The notes under the pieces are model-generated. The model saw nothing but the letters and a program-made list of their open reading frames with translations, made no database searches and was not told where the DNA came from. A program made the position numbers and the translations under genes. From positions 1,550,001 to 1,614,000 of the forward strand of contig NZ_QLUW01000001.1 of the NCBI RefSeq assembly GCF_003268025.1: a DNA stretch of 64,000 bases. Reading direction: 5' to 3'. Origin of the DNA: Paenibacillus montanisoli (lineage in GTDB: Bacteria > Bacillota > Bacilli > Paenibacillales > Paenibacillaceae). Position 1 is the first letter of the stretch. Each line of letters opens with the position of its first letter. This document shows, in pieces, positions 54,057-63,038 of the stretch.

Positions 54057-54123
54057 ACGATCGGAGCGCATGCTTTGAAACCTTTTCATAGCATGCAACG
54101 TTTAAGTGGATAGCGGCACGACA

Positions 54124-54160
54124 GAGCAACCCTTGCGACGTGCGGGGTTGTTCTTTTTTG
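54124..54160 (+). terminator. Terminator of the mutS-hfq gene cluster
   Basis: GAGCAACCC pairs with GGGGTTGTTC, followed by TTTTTTG. Confidence 0.75.
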
Positions 54161-54273
54161 TTTGGGAAGGAATCGAGCGATCCGGCAAGTTGTTTCATTC
54201 CTCCTGTTGCCGTTTACACATATAGGGTATAAATAGAGAGAGAAACATCTAGGACTGGAGGGGACCTAAGCTT

Positions 54274-56856
54274 ATGGCAGACGGACCACGCAGCACGAAG
54301 AGCAAGAAACCGGAGATGAAAGGCAAGAAGAAGGTAAATAAGCGCAAACTTGGGGTTTGGCTGTTTTTTGCCGGCGCGGTAGCCATCGTTTGTGGCATTA
54401 TCGGGTATTTGTTAATTATATTGAACGGTGAGCGCATTCTTGCAGAAAACCAGGATAAATTCATTTTGCCGGAGGCTTCGACGATCTACGACGCGAAGGG
54501 CAAGGAAGTTACGAAGCTTTCGCAAGCCGGCGGAAACCGCGAGAACGTTGAGTTCGCCGAAATACCCGAGCTGATGAGGCAGGCCGTCATCGCAACGGAA
54601 GACAGGCGCTTCGAAGAGCATTCCGGGATCGACCTGTGGTCCATCGGCCGCGCGCTCGTGAAAGATATCATTGCCCGCAGCGCGGTCGAAGGCGGCAGTA
54701 CCATTACGCAGCAGCTCGCGAAGAACTTGTTTCTGACGGAGGACAAAACGTTTTTCCGCAAAGCGACGGAAGCATCCATCGCCGTAGCCCTGGAGCACAA
54801 GAAGACGAAGGACGAAATCATTACGATGTACCTGAACCGGATTTACTTCGGCAAGGGCGTGTATGGGATTAAGGCTGCGTCCAAGTATTATTTCAACACG
54901 GAGCTTAAAGATTTGAAGCTGTGGCAAATGGCGACGCTTGCGGCCATCCCGAAGGCGCCGGGCAACTACAACCCGATCAACAACCCGGAAAACTCGCTTG
55001 AGCGGCGGAAGGTTGTATTGCAGCTCATGTTTGAGCAAGGCTATATTACGCAAGCTGAAATGGATGAGGCTAAGGCCGCGAAATACGTGCCGGTCGACCA
55101 TCCGAAAACCTCGAACGATTCGTATCTCGCCTTCATTGATTATGTCGTTGATGAGGCAGAGAAGGTTAGCGGCATGACGGAGGAGGAGCTGCGCATCGGC
55201 GGCTACAAGATCTATACGACGCTGAACACGCAGGCGCAATCCGTGATGGAGCGGGAATTTGATGATGACGATAATTTCGAGAAAAGCGTAGACGAGCAGA
55301 AGGTACAAGGCGCGATGATCATCGTGGATCATCGCAATGGCGAAATTCAAGCGATGGTTGGCGGCCGCGACTATGTAAACAAAGGGCTCAATCGAGTCAC
55401 CAAGCAGCCGCGCCAGCCGGGATCCGCCTTTAAGCCGATAACGGTATATGGCCCTGCCGTCGAAAGCGGCGATTGGTATCCATGGTCGGTTTTGCAGGAC
55501 GTGAAAACATGCTACGGTTCATACTGCCCTACTGATTCCAATAAGGTCAAATATATCGGTCCCGTCAGCATGCGGCAATCGATCAAAGAATCCCGAAACG
55601 CCTCCGCGGTATGGCTGCTGAACGAAATCGGCGTCAGGACCGGCATGAAATTTGCGGAAAAAATGGGCTTCGAGCTCGACAGCAAGAAGGACCGCAACCT
55701 GGCGATCGGCCTTGGCGGCTTAACGAACGGCGTTACGGTATTCGATATGGCTAGAGCCTATAGCGCCTTCGCCAACGATGGCAAATCGGTAGATCCGCAC
55801 TCCTTGCTGCGGATCATCGACAAAACCGGCGAAGCGGTTTACGATTATAGCGCTCCTTCGGCCGAACAGCTGATGAGTCCGGAAACGGCTTACTACATGA
55901 CGGATATGATGCAAGCCGTAACGGAGAAGGGCGGAACAGGCGTCGGCGCCCGTATCGACCGTCCGGTTGCGGGCAAGACGGGTACGACGCAGCACGGCAT
56001 TCCAGGCCTTCGCACCGGTTATAACCGCGATGCTTGGTTTGCCGGCTATACGCCCGAGTGGACGGCAGTCGTCTGGATGGGCTATGATATTACGGATAAG
56101 AACCATATGATCAAGAAGAGCAGCTCGCAGTCCGCAGCCATGTTCGGCAAGGTCATGCGCGACGCGATCAAAGGCGTGAAGAAGGGCAGCTTTACCAAGC
56201 CGGCAAACGTGCAAGAAGAGAAACCGCCGGTTGGCATCACAAACTTTAACGCGATCTATGACGAGGCGTCCGCGATGGTGAAGCTGTCGTGGAACCCGAT
56301 TGAAGGCGAAGGCATCCAGTATCGCGTTTACCGGAAAGAAGCATCCGAGGCCGCCTTCTCGAAGCTGCTCGATTCGCTGGAAGCGGTGGACGTTGACGAC
56401 ATGAGCGTCTCGCCGGGCATGACCTATACGTATTACGTCACGGCTTACGATCCGAGGAAAGAGATGGAGGGCACGCCATCCGACCAATTGACCGTCGAGA
56501 TCCCGGCAGCGGAAATTACGCCGCCGGAAACTGAGGAGCCGGGTGAAGTCATCCCGCCTGACGAAGGAAATACGGTTCCTGAAGACGGAACGGAGGTGCC
56601 CCCTGGTGACGGCACGACGCCGCCGGATGAAGGAACGCCTGGCAACGGCGAAACGCCGGATAACGGCGGACAGCCGGCAGAGCCCGGTACGGGCAACGGC
56701 AGCGGTAACGGAACCGGCAATGGCACCGGTAACGGAACAGGTAACGGAGGTACGGGCGATACCGGCACGACGCCGGACGACGGATCCGTTCCGGCTGACG
56801 GCCAGCCGACTAACGGCGGCGATGCAGGCGCTGGGAACGCGCCCGCATCGCCGTAA
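54274..56856 (+). CDS. Class A penicillin-binding protein (PBP1A family)
   Basis: 860 residues. One N-terminal membrane anchor (about 28-50), then the GT51 glycosyltransferase domain (EDRRFEEHSGID, GGSTITQQLAKNL), then the transpeptidase domain with Ser384 in QPGSAFKP, SRN and KTGTT. A fibronectin-III-like module (about 665-735) and a Pro/Thr/Glu then Gly/Asn/Thr-rich tail follow, the tail encoded by a tandem repeat. It polymerises and crosslinks peptidoglycan at the outer face of the membrane. GGAGGGG lies upstream of the ATG. Confidence 0.94.
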   Translation: MADGPRSTKSKKPEMKGKKKVNKRKLGVWLFFAGAVAIVCGIIGYLLIILNGERILAENQDKFILPEASTIYDAKGKEVTKLSQAGGNRENVEFAEIPELMRQAVIATEDRRFEEHSGIDLWSIGRALVKDIIARSAVEGGSTITQQLAKNLFLTEDKTFFRKATEASIAVALEHKKTKDEIITMYLNRIYFGKGVYGIKAASKYYFNTELKDLKLWQMATLAAIPKAPGNYNPINNPENSLERRKVVLQLMFEQGYITQAEMDEAKAAKYVPVDHPKTSNDSYLAFIDYVVDEAEKVSGMTEEELRIGGYKIYTTLNTQAQSVMEREFDDDDNFEKSVDEQKVQGAMIIVDHRNGEIQAMVGGRDYVNKGLNRVTKQPRQPGSAFKPITVYGPAVESGDWYPWSVLQDVKTCYGSYCPTDSNKVKYIGPVSMRQSIKESRNASAVWLLNEIGVRTGMKFAEKMGFELDSKKDRNLAIGLGGLTNGVTVFDMARAYSAFANDGKSVDPHSLLRIIDKTGEAVYDYSAPSAEQLMSPETAYYMTDMMQAVTEKGGTGVGARIDRPVAGKTGTTQHGIPGLRTGYNRDAWFAGYTPEWTAVVWMGYDITDKNHMIKKSSSQSAAMFGKVMRDAIKGVKKGSFTKPANVQEEKPPVGITNFNAIYDEASAMVKLSWNPIEGEGIQYRVYRKEASEAAFSKLLDSLEAVDVDDMSVSPGMTYTYYVTAYDPRKEMEGTPSDQLTVEIPAAEITPPETEEPGEVIPPDEGNTVPEDGTEVPPGDGTTPPDEGTPGNGETPDNGGQPAEPGTGNGSGNGTGNGTGNGTGNGGTGDTGTTPDDGSVPADGQPTNGGDAGAGNAPASP
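56688..56760 (+). repeat. Tandem repeat coding Gly-Asn-Gly-Thr in the PBP tail
   Basis: About six imperfect 12-base units of the GGTAACGGAACC type encode GNGSGNGTGNGTG..; the length is likely to vary between strains. Confidence 0.75.
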
Positions 56857-56903
56857 CCGCGGCATAAACACACGAACATTCACATTTGGAGGACTATCAC
56901 AAG

Positions 56904-57599
56904 ATGTTGAACCGAACTGCGCTAGTATTCATCCTCTCGGCCATGTTGATTGTCACGGCTGGATGCGGAACTAAACTAAACAACGCGGGTCAAGAGAACC
57001 AAGGCACGCCGACGGAAACGGTCGACAATTCATCCGGAGGCGCCGCTGACGAGAACGAGCCGAAATCGTGGCCGGAAATGCCGGCGATGTCCATCGACAA
57101 AGAGAAAACGTACAGCGCCGTGTTCAAGACGAATAAAGGCGAGTTTACGGTCGACCTGTTCGCAAAGGATGCGCCTCAAACAGTGAACAGCTTCGTCTTT
57201 CTGTCGAAAGAGAAGTTTTATGACGGAATCAAGTTTCACCGGATCATAAAAGATTTCATGATTCAAGGCGGCGACCCGCTGGGCAACGGGACGGGCGGAC
57301 CGGGCTACACCATTCCGGATGAGTTCAACAACGGGCACAAGTTCGAGGCCGGCATCATCGCGATGGCGAACACAGGCAGACCCGGCAGCGGAGGCAGCCA
57401 GTTCTTCATCTGTACCGGCGCGGGCGCGGACTTCCTCAACCAGCAGCCGAACTACACGATTTTCGGAAAGGTATCGAGTGGGATGGATGTCGTAACGGCC
57501 ATCGCCAGCACGCCGGTAGGACCGGGCAACGGAGAGCCTACGGATAGCAAGCCGCTGGAGGACGTGACGATCGAATCGATCAGCATTTCCGAGAAATAA
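56904..57599 (+). CDS. Lipoprotein peptidyl-prolyl cis-trans isomerase (cyclophilin)
   Basis: 231 residues. Signal peptide with lipobox TAGC (Cys21), a short linker, then a cyclophilin domain with the catalytic FHRIIKDFMIQGGDP and GSGGSQFFIC. It should aid folding of exported proteins on the outer membrane face. The frame is open 6 codons upstream; GGAGGAC sets ATG 56904. It follows the PBP gene by 47 bases. A strong terminator ends the unit. Confidence 0.93.
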   Translation: MLNRTALVFILSAMLIVTAGCGTKLNNAGQENQGTPTETVDNSSGGAADENEPKSWPEMPAMSIDKEKTYSAVFKTNKGEFTVDLFAKDAPQTVNSFVFLSKEKFYDGIKFHRIIKDFMIQGGDPLGNGTGGPGYTIPDEFNNGHKFEAGIIAMANTGRPGSGGSQFFICTGAGADFLNQQPNYTIFGKVSSGMDVVTAIASTPVGPGNGEPTDSKPLEDVTIESISISEK

Positions 57600-57612
57600 G
57601 ATTGTCCGAACG

Positions 57613-57643
57613 GGAGAGCAGCCGACGCTGCTCTCCTTTTTTT
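57613..57643 (+). terminator. Terminator of the PBP/cyclophilin unit
   Basis: GGAGAGCAGC-CGAC-GCTGCTCTCC followed by seven T. Confidence 0.92.
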
Positions 57644-57832
57644 CGCAGGGGACAAGGCGGGGCTTGGTTTATTTTCCCCCTTCGCTGGAGATGGACGGTA
57701 AGTTGTGGTAAGCTTTTTTTAATGAGGGAAATCTACCCTGCTGCTAGCCCGGTTGAATGAGGGCAATACATGCAGTTGGACGCGTTCCGCGCCTAATTTT
57801 ATGGCGCGATCCTAACGGAAAGGTCGTTCCGT

Positions 57833-58387
57833 ATGAAACGAAAATTTTCTGACCGAGCCAATTGGCGCCGCATCCTGCGTAGAAGCTATACGTGCCTCGC
57901 GATGGACGCTGACGAGTTCAAAGGACTCGTGACGTTTTACCGCATTCACGAATTGCGCGAACCGCTTTGGAAAGAATACAACGGGCGGAAATTATGCCTG
58001 GCTGACCGCGGATATTTGTGGATGCAGCATTTTCCGCGCGGCGAGCATTTTGTCGTGACGACGATGTTCGATGACAAGAACCGGGTCGTTCAATGGTATA
58101 TCGATATTTGCAAGACGCAAGGGCTGACGGACCAGCAGGTGCCTTGGTTCGATGATCTGTATCTCGATGTTGTCGTGCTGCCGAGCGGGGAAGTGTTTTT
58201 GCTGGATGAGGATGAACTGGAAGAAGCGGTAAGCCAGGGGACGGTAACGAATAAGGATGCCGCCCTCGCGCGCAAGACGGCGGGACGGCTGTTGTCGACC
58301 ATCCGAAATGGGCGTTTCCGCTATTTTACGCTTAGCTTGAAGCATCGCAAGGCGCTTGCCCAGAATGGAGAGCTTAGCGAATCATGA
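57833..58387 (+). CDS. DUF402 nucleotide phosphatase-like protein
   Basis: 184 residues. The beta-barrel DUF402 domain has the markers YIDICKTQG, LYLDVVVLPSGEVFLLDEDEL with conserved Asp residues for metal binding. Relatives hydrolyse nucleoside tri- and diphosphates. AAAGGTC lies upstream of the ATG. Its stop overlaps the next gene in ATGA. The 245 bases upstream hold no gene; a GCGCC/GGCGC hairpin lies near 57791-57808. Confidence 0.85.
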   Translation: MKRKFSDRANWRRILRRSYTCLAMDADEFKGLVTFYRIHELREPLWKEYNGRKLCLADRGYLWMQHFPRGEHFVVTTMFDDKNRVVQWYIDICKTQGLTDQQVPWFDDLYLDVVVLPSGEVFLLDEDELEEAVSQGTVTNKDAALARKTAGRLLSTIRNGRFRYFTLSLKHRKALAQNGELSES

Positions 58388-59064
58388 AGCAAGCCATCAT
58401 AACCAAACGGCCTAAAAAGCGCAGCGTCCGCAGACGATTCGGCACACTCATCCTCTTGCTGCGGATCTGCGCTTGGGTCGCGGCTTTCGGCGCATTTTGG
58501 TGCGCATATTTGTTGTGGTCGATCAACAGCTACAGAATGCCTGAGCCGATTCCGAAAGCAGATGCGGCGATCATACTGGGCGCTGCGCTTTGGTCCAATG
58601 AGCCAAGTCCCGGGCTCCGTGAGCGGCTCGACTTCGGGCTCCGATTGTACAAGCAAGGCAACGTGAAGTATTTTATTTTGTCAGGCGGACATGATCATAA
58701 TGGGTCTACAATCTCCGAAGCCGAAGGCATGCGCAATTATTTGGTGGAGAGAGGCATGCCGGCCGATCGGCTTGTGCTGGAAAAGGATTCCCGGAGCACT
58801 TATGAGAACCTGCTGTTTAGCCGGCCGATGGCGATAAAACGAGGCTGGAAGAACGTGCTCCTGGTCACGCATGACTATCATGCTCCGCGGGCGGCGGATA
58901 TCGCGGAATATTTGAAGTATCCGGCGGATACGCAGGCGCTTGGGTTGAAATCGCAGGTGTTGTCCGTCGCGAAGAACCAAACCCGGGAAGTGCTTGCCTT
59001 TACGAAATGGAAACTGGATGAGCTGCTGCTCCATATGGGGTTGAAATTGCCGAATTCGTTCTAA
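58384..59064 (+). CDS. YdcF/ElyC-family (DUF218) membrane protein
   Basis: 226 residues. One N-terminal membrane segment (RICAWVAAFGAFWCAYLLW) and a DUF218 domain outside: DAAIILGAALW, YFILSGGHDHNG, EAEGMRNYLVERGMP and LEKDSRSTYENLLFS. Related proteins affect envelope biogenesis, but the reaction is not firmly known. Overlaps the DUF402 gene by 4 bases, so the two are coupled. Confidence 0.88.
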   Translation: MKQAIITKRPKKRSVRRRFGTLILLLRICAWVAAFGAFWCAYLLWSINSYRMPEPIPKADAAIILGAALWSNEPSPGLRERLDFGLRLYKQGNVKYFILSGGHDHNGSTISEAEGMRNYLVERGMPADRLVLEKDSRSTYENLLFSRPMAIKRGWKNVLLVTHDYHAPRAADIAEYLKYPADTQALGLKSQVLSVAKNQTREVLAFTKWKLDELLLHMGLKLPNSF

Positions 59065-59085
59065 CCGGATGCCTTTGAAAACTGT

Positions 59086-59114
59086 TAATATGGCTGAAAT
59101 CACTAGAATACAAT
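59086..59114 (+). promoter_or_regulatory. Sigma-E-like promoter of spoVK
   Basis: TAATATG (59086-59092), a 14-base spacer and AATACAAT (59107-59114), close to the sigma-E consensus KMATATT-N13-15-CATACAMT. spoVK is a mother-cell gene in Bacillus, which supports the call. Confidence 0.6.
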
Positions 59115-59160
59115 GGATTATACGTGCAGCTGATGCCGATGATTCAGCGAAGGATAGGTG

Positions 59161-60147
59161 ATGAAGCAGATGGACGAACGAGTCGTATCGACAGGAGGGA
59201 GCGGCAGACCTTCGCGGCAGATCAACGTGGTGCTGCGCAGCAGCGAGTCTTATGCGTCCGCAAGCAGCTCGGCGCAAGCACTGGAAAGCGAATCGGTACC
59301 GGTAGCAAGGCCGTTGCCGCCGAATGATCCGTATCTGGAAATAGGGCGCGAGCTCGAGCAAATGGTTGGCCTCGAGAACGTAAAGCTGCTCATTTATGAA
59401 ATCTACGCGCTGCTGCAAATCAGCCGGATGCGTTCGGATGCGGGGCTCTCGGGAGGCTCGCATGTCTACCATATGATTTTTACGGGGAACCCGGGAACGG
59501 GCAAAACGACGATCGCCAGAATCGTTGCCAAGCTGTTTAACAAGATGGGCGTGCTTTCAAAGGGGCATATGATCGAAGTAGAGAGGGCCGATCTCGTCGG
59601 CGAATATATCGGACATACCGCCCAAAAGACGCGCGATTTGGTCCGCAAGGCGCTCGGCGGCGTTCTCTTTGTGGACGAAGCGTACAGCCTTGCCCGCGGC
59701 GGAGAGAAGGATTTCGGCAAAGAAGCGATCGATACGCTGGTCAAGGCGATGGAGGACTACCGGAATCAATTCGTGCTTATTTTGGCCGGGTATCCGCTTG
59801 AAATCGAGCATTTTTTGCTGACCAACCCCGGGCTGCCGTCCCGGTTTCCGATCCAAATCGATTTTCCGGACTATTCGATCGACCAGCTGATCCAAATCGC
59901 CGAGCTGATGGCCAAAGAACGCGATTATACGCTGATGCCTCAGTCGATCTTTAAACTGCGCCAGCACCTCATGCAGGAGAAGACGATGACGATGTTTGCG
60001 TTCAGCAACGCGCGCTACGTGCGCAACGTCATCGAGAAGGCGTTCCGGCATCAGGCCGTGCGGCTGTTGAACCAATACCCTTCCGCATCGCCGGGGAAGC
60101 AGGAACTGATGGCGGTGAGGCCGGAAGATTTGAAATGGGAGAAGTAA
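59161..60147 (+). CDS. spoVK: Stage V sporulation protein K (SpoVK, CbxX-type AAA ATPase)
   Basis: 328 residues. An AAA+ ATPase needed late in sporulation in Bacillus. Walker A GNPGTGKTT, Walker B GVLFVDEAYSLARGGEKDFG and sensor 2 region FSNARYVRN are clear. The N-terminal 55 residues are Ser-rich and variable. Start taken at ATG 59161; GTG 59158 is the adjacent alternative. Followed by hflX after 24 bases, the order seen in Bacillus. Confidence 0.92.
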   Translation: MKQMDERVVSTGGSGRPSRQINVVLRSSESYASASSSAQALESESVPVARPLPPNDPYLEIGRELEQMVGLENVKLLIYEIYALLQISRMRSDAGLSGGSHVYHMIFTGNPGTGKTTIARIVAKLFNKMGVLSKGHMIEVERADLVGEYIGHTAQKTRDLVRKALGGVLFVDEAYSLARGGEKDFGKEAIDTLVKAMEDYRNQFVLILAGYPLEIEHFLLTNPGLPSRFPIQIDFPDYSIDQLIQIAELMAKERDYTLMPQSIFKLRQHLMQEKTMTMFAFSNARYVRNVIEKAFRHQAVRLLNQYPSASPGKQELMAVRPEDLKWEK

Positions 60148-60171
60148 CAGGCCATGACGAAGGAGTGACGA

Positions 60172-61473
60172 TTGTACCCAATGCGGCAATCAACCTATGA
60201 AACCGATACGGATGTTCAGGACAGGGCGATTCTTGTCAGCCTGGTGACTCCTGATATTAAGCGCGGTCCCGGCGACCCGGAGCATTCGCTCCAGGAGCTG
60301 GTCAGCCTGGCAGAGACAGCCGGCGTAGAAGTGCTCACGACCGTTACCCAAAATAAAGAAAGCGTCGATACGAAGTGGTTCATCGGCAAAGGGAAGGTAG
60401 AAGAACTGAAAGCATTGTCGGATGAGCTTGGCGCAACGACGGCGATCTTCGATCAGGAGCTTTCCGGCGCTCAAGTGCGAAACCTGGAGGAAGCGCTGGA
60501 TCTGAAAATCATCGATCGCACGCAGCTCATTCTGGATATCTTCGCGCAACGGGCGAAGACGCGCGAGGGCATCATTCAAGTTGAGCTTGCCCAGCTCAGC
60601 TACTTGCTGCCGCGCTTGTCCGGGCACGGCAAGAACCTGTCGCGTCTAGGCGGCGGGATCGGGACCCGGGGGCCGGGGGAATCGAAGCTTGAAACCGACC
60701 GACGGCATATCCGCAACCGGATATCGGATTTGAAGAGCTTGTTGGATGAGGTGGTCCGCCACCGGACGCTTCATCGTGAGCGCAGACGGAAATCGGGCGT
60801 ACAGCAGGTCGCGCTCGTCGGCTATACGAATGCGGGTAAATCGACGCTGCTGCGCGAGCTGACGCAAGCGGATGTCTATGTCGAGAATCAGCTGTTCGCG
60901 ACGCTGGACCCAACCTCGCGCAATTTGGAACTTCCAAGCGGCAAAGAGGTCGTCCTGACGGATACGGTCGGCTTCATCCAAAACTTGCCGCATGACTTAG
61001 TCGCCGCATTTCGGGCAACGCTGGAAGAAGTCAACGAAGCCGATCTGGTGCTTCATGTCGTTGACAGCTCCTCCGTCATGCGAGACGAGCAAATTTCGGT
61101 CGTTGAAGGCATTTTGAGCGATCTCGGCGCTGCCGGCAAGTCGCAGCTTACGATTTATAATAAAATCGATGTTTGTTCGGCTGAGCAAAAGCTGCTGCTG
61201 CCGACAGGCGGCTCGGATACGCTCGTCATCAGCGCCTATAATAAAGAGGATTTGCAGCGTTTGAGTCAAGCGATCCAAGATAAGCTTTCCGGCGACACGC
61301 GTACCTTCCTGCTGCCGGCGGAGCGGGGCGATTTGATCGCGCTTGCATACCGGACCGGCGAAGTGCTCGAGCAAGCGGTCGACGGTGATGTAATTAAGCT
61401 GACGGTCGAGCTGAACAAGCAGGACTACGAAGTGCACGGGCATAAGCTTGCCGAGTACGTAGAGCAAGCTTGA
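60172..61473 (+). CDS. hflX: Ribosome-associated GTPase HflX
   Basis: 433 residues. N-terminal HflX domain, Gly-rich GGGIGTRGPGESKLETDRR linker, then the G domain: G1 GYTNAGKS, G3 DTVGF and G4 NKID. It splits or rescues stalled ribosomes under stress. Start is TTG 60172: AAGGAG lies 6 bases before it, whereas the ATG at 60181 is too far. Bacillus calls this gene ynbA. Confidence 0.94.
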   Translation: MYPMRQSTYETDTDVQDRAILVSLVTPDIKRGPGDPEHSLQELVSLAETAGVEVLTTVTQNKESVDTKWFIGKGKVEELKALSDELGATTAIFDQELSGAQVRNLEEALDLKIIDRTQLILDIFAQRAKTREGIIQVELAQLSYLLPRLSGHGKNLSRLGGGIGTRGPGESKLETDRRHIRNRISDLKSLLDEVVRHRTLHRERRRKSGVQQVALVGYTNAGKSTLLRELTQADVYVENQLFATLDPTSRNLELPSGKEVVLTDTVGFIQNLPHDLVAAFRATLEEVNEADLVLHVVDSSSVMRDEQISVVEGILSDLGAAGKSQLTIYNKIDVCSAEQKLLLPTGGSDTLVISAYNKEDLQRLSQAIQDKLSGDTRTFLLPAERGDLIALAYRTGEVLEQAVDGDVIKLTVELNKQDYEVHGHKLAEYVEQA

Positions 61474-61499
61474 CTGCTATAAAACACCAGAATTGCGTT

Positions 61500-61606
61500 G
61501 GCAGGAGCGGAGCGAGCGATCATGGTGGAGAAACGGAGTGGTCGCCTTTGTTATCGGATTTCAACTGCCATCTGGCATTTGAAATTCAAAAGAAATCCGA
61601 TAACAA
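61500..61606 (+). ncRNA. Structured intergenic element with long stem-loop before ynbB
   Basis: A perfect 15-base inverted repeat (TTGTTATCGGATTTC at 61548-61562, GAAATCCGATAACAA at 61592-61606) encloses two smaller palindromes (TGCCA-TC-TGGCA and TTTGAAATTCAAA). Immediately 5' a second stem can form between GCGATCA and TGGTCGC, with G-U pairs. No T-run follows the stem, so it is not a simple terminator. It lies in the 217-base gap between hflX and ynbB and contains no convincing gene. It may be a leader RNA or a dispersed repeat; nothing shows expression. Confidence 0.5.
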
Positions 61607-61690
61607 CAGCGATCGGAATCATGATTCGCACGCGCAGCAGATGCAACATACGCAATTCTAAATGCAACCCATGAGGAGAGACAGAAGAAA

Positions 61691-62977
61691 GTGAAACAGC
61701 AAGAGAGTGAAAAATGGCTGGAATTAACGAAGTGGGCGGAGGCAGCGGAGCTGCAGGCCGCCCCTGTTTTTCGTTCCATCGATGGCATCAGCGAACGCAA
61801 TCAGTGGAAAGTGATCGATGCGTTTCAGAAGCATCGCGTGAGCGATTATCATTTTAACGGGTCCACCGGTTACGGCTATAACGATCGGGGTCGCGAGGTG
61901 CTCGATTTGGTGTATGCCGACGTCATGGGGGCGGAAGCGGCGCTCGTCAGGCCGCATTTCGTATCCGGCACCCATACGATCAGCTGCGCCTTATTTGGGC
62001 TGCTTCGTCCTGGGGACGAGCTGCTCTACATAACGGGCAGACCGTACGACACGCTGCATAAGGTAATCGGCAAACCCGGCGACGGAAAAGGCTCCCTGCA
62101 GGATTTCGGCATCGGCTACGGCGAGGTTGCACCGCTGGCGGACGGGGCCATCGATTGGGAGACCGTTGCGGCGCGCATCACGGAGCGGACCAAAGTGATC
62201 GGCATCCAACGCTCGCGAGGCTACGACTGGCGCGCTTCCTACACCGTTGCCGAGATTGGGGAAATGGTCAAGCAAGTAAAGGCGATGAAGCCGGACGCGT
62301 ACGTGTTCGTGGACAACTGCTACGGCGAATTCACGGAGGAGCTGGAACCGACGGAGGTCGGCGTTGACCTGATGGCAGGATCGCTGATCAAGAACCCTGG
62401 CGGAGGGCTGGCGCCAACGGGAGGTTACGTGGCAGGTACGAAAGAAGCGGTGGAGTTGACGGCATACAGGCTGACGGCTCCCGGCATCGGCGGCGAGGTC
62501 GGTGCGACGCTTGGAACGCTGCGCTCGATGTATCAGGGCTTGTTTTTGGCGCCGCATTTGGTCGGACAAGCGCTTAAGGGCAGCGTGTTCGGCGCGGCGA
62601 TGTTCGAGCTGATTGGCTTCGAAAGCAATCCTCGTTATGATGCGCCGCGGACGGACTTGATTCAAGCGATCCGTTTCGAGAAAGCGGAGCAGCTGATCGC
62701 TTTCGTGCAGGGCGTGCAGCGGGCATCGGCGGTGGATGCGCATGTCGTGCCCGAGCCATGGGACATGCCGGGCTATGAGCATCCCGTCATTATGGCTGCC
62801 GGGACCTTTATGCAAGGGGGCAGCTTGGAGCTTTCCGCGGACGCCCCGATCCGCGAGCCTTATATCGCTTACATGCAAGGCGGATTGACGTATGCGCATG
62901 TCAAATACGGGGTTCTGAATGCTTTAACGGTACTTGCTGAGCGCGAGTTGGTTGTAATTAAACCTTACACACCTTGA
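61691..62977 (+). CDS. Methionine gamma-lyase family protein (YnbB, 'aluminium resistance protein')
   Basis: 428 residues, PLP-dependent fold type I. Conserved stretches: GYGYNDRGREVLDLVYADVMGAEAALVRPHFVSGTH, IGIQRSRGYDWR, VFVDNCYGEF and the PLP-lysine region LMAGSLIKNPGGGLAPTGGY. The reaction is not established; homology is to cystathionine/methionine lyases. Start is GTG 61691, with AGGAG 12 bases upstream, somewhat far. Between hflX and glnR as in Bacillus. The glnR operator overlaps the last codons. Confidence 0.92.
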   Translation: MKQQESEKWLELTKWAEAAELQAAPVFRSIDGISERNQWKVIDAFQKHRVSDYHFNGSTGYGYNDRGREVLDLVYADVMGAEAALVRPHFVSGTHTISCALFGLLRPGDELLYITGRPYDTLHKVIGKPGDGKGSLQDFGIGYGEVAPLADGAIDWETVAARITERTKVIGIQRSRGYDWRASYTVAEIGEMVKQVKAMKPDAYVFVDNCYGEFTEELEPTEVGVDLMAGSLIKNPGGGLAPTGGYVAGTKEAVELTAYRLTAPGIGGEVGATLGTLRSMYQGLFLAPHLVGQALKGSVFGAAMFELIGFESNPRYDAPRTDLIQAIRFEKAEQLIAFVQGVQRASAVDAHVVPEPWDMPGYEHPVIMAAGTFMQGGSLELSADAPIREPYIAYMQGGLTYAHVKYGVLNALTVLAERELVVIKPYTP

Positions 62978-63002
62978 CACGTTTTTGGCATGGAGGTACA
63001 AT
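62953..63002 (+). promoter_or_regulatory. GlnR/TnrA box and promoter of glnRA
   Basis: TGTAA-N7-TTACA (62953-62969) fits the GlnR/TnrA consensus TGTnA-N7-TnACA. It is 4 bases upstream of TTGACA (62974-62979), which with a 17-base spacer leads to TACAAT (62997-63002). Box and -35 lie over the end of ynbB. Confidence 0.85.
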
Positions 63003-63038
63003 GGAAGCATATATCAGAAACTGGAAGGTTGATGCGAC

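Noticed and set aside
61500..61606. T-box or terminator before ynbB
   Set aside because: No T-box sequence or specifier loop is visible and no T-run follows the stem.
61470..61661. 63-codon plus-strand frame overlapping the hflX stop
   Set aside because: It starts at a TTG with no Shine-Dalgarno, runs through the inverted repeat, and has no coding-like pattern; the stem-loop explains the sequence better.
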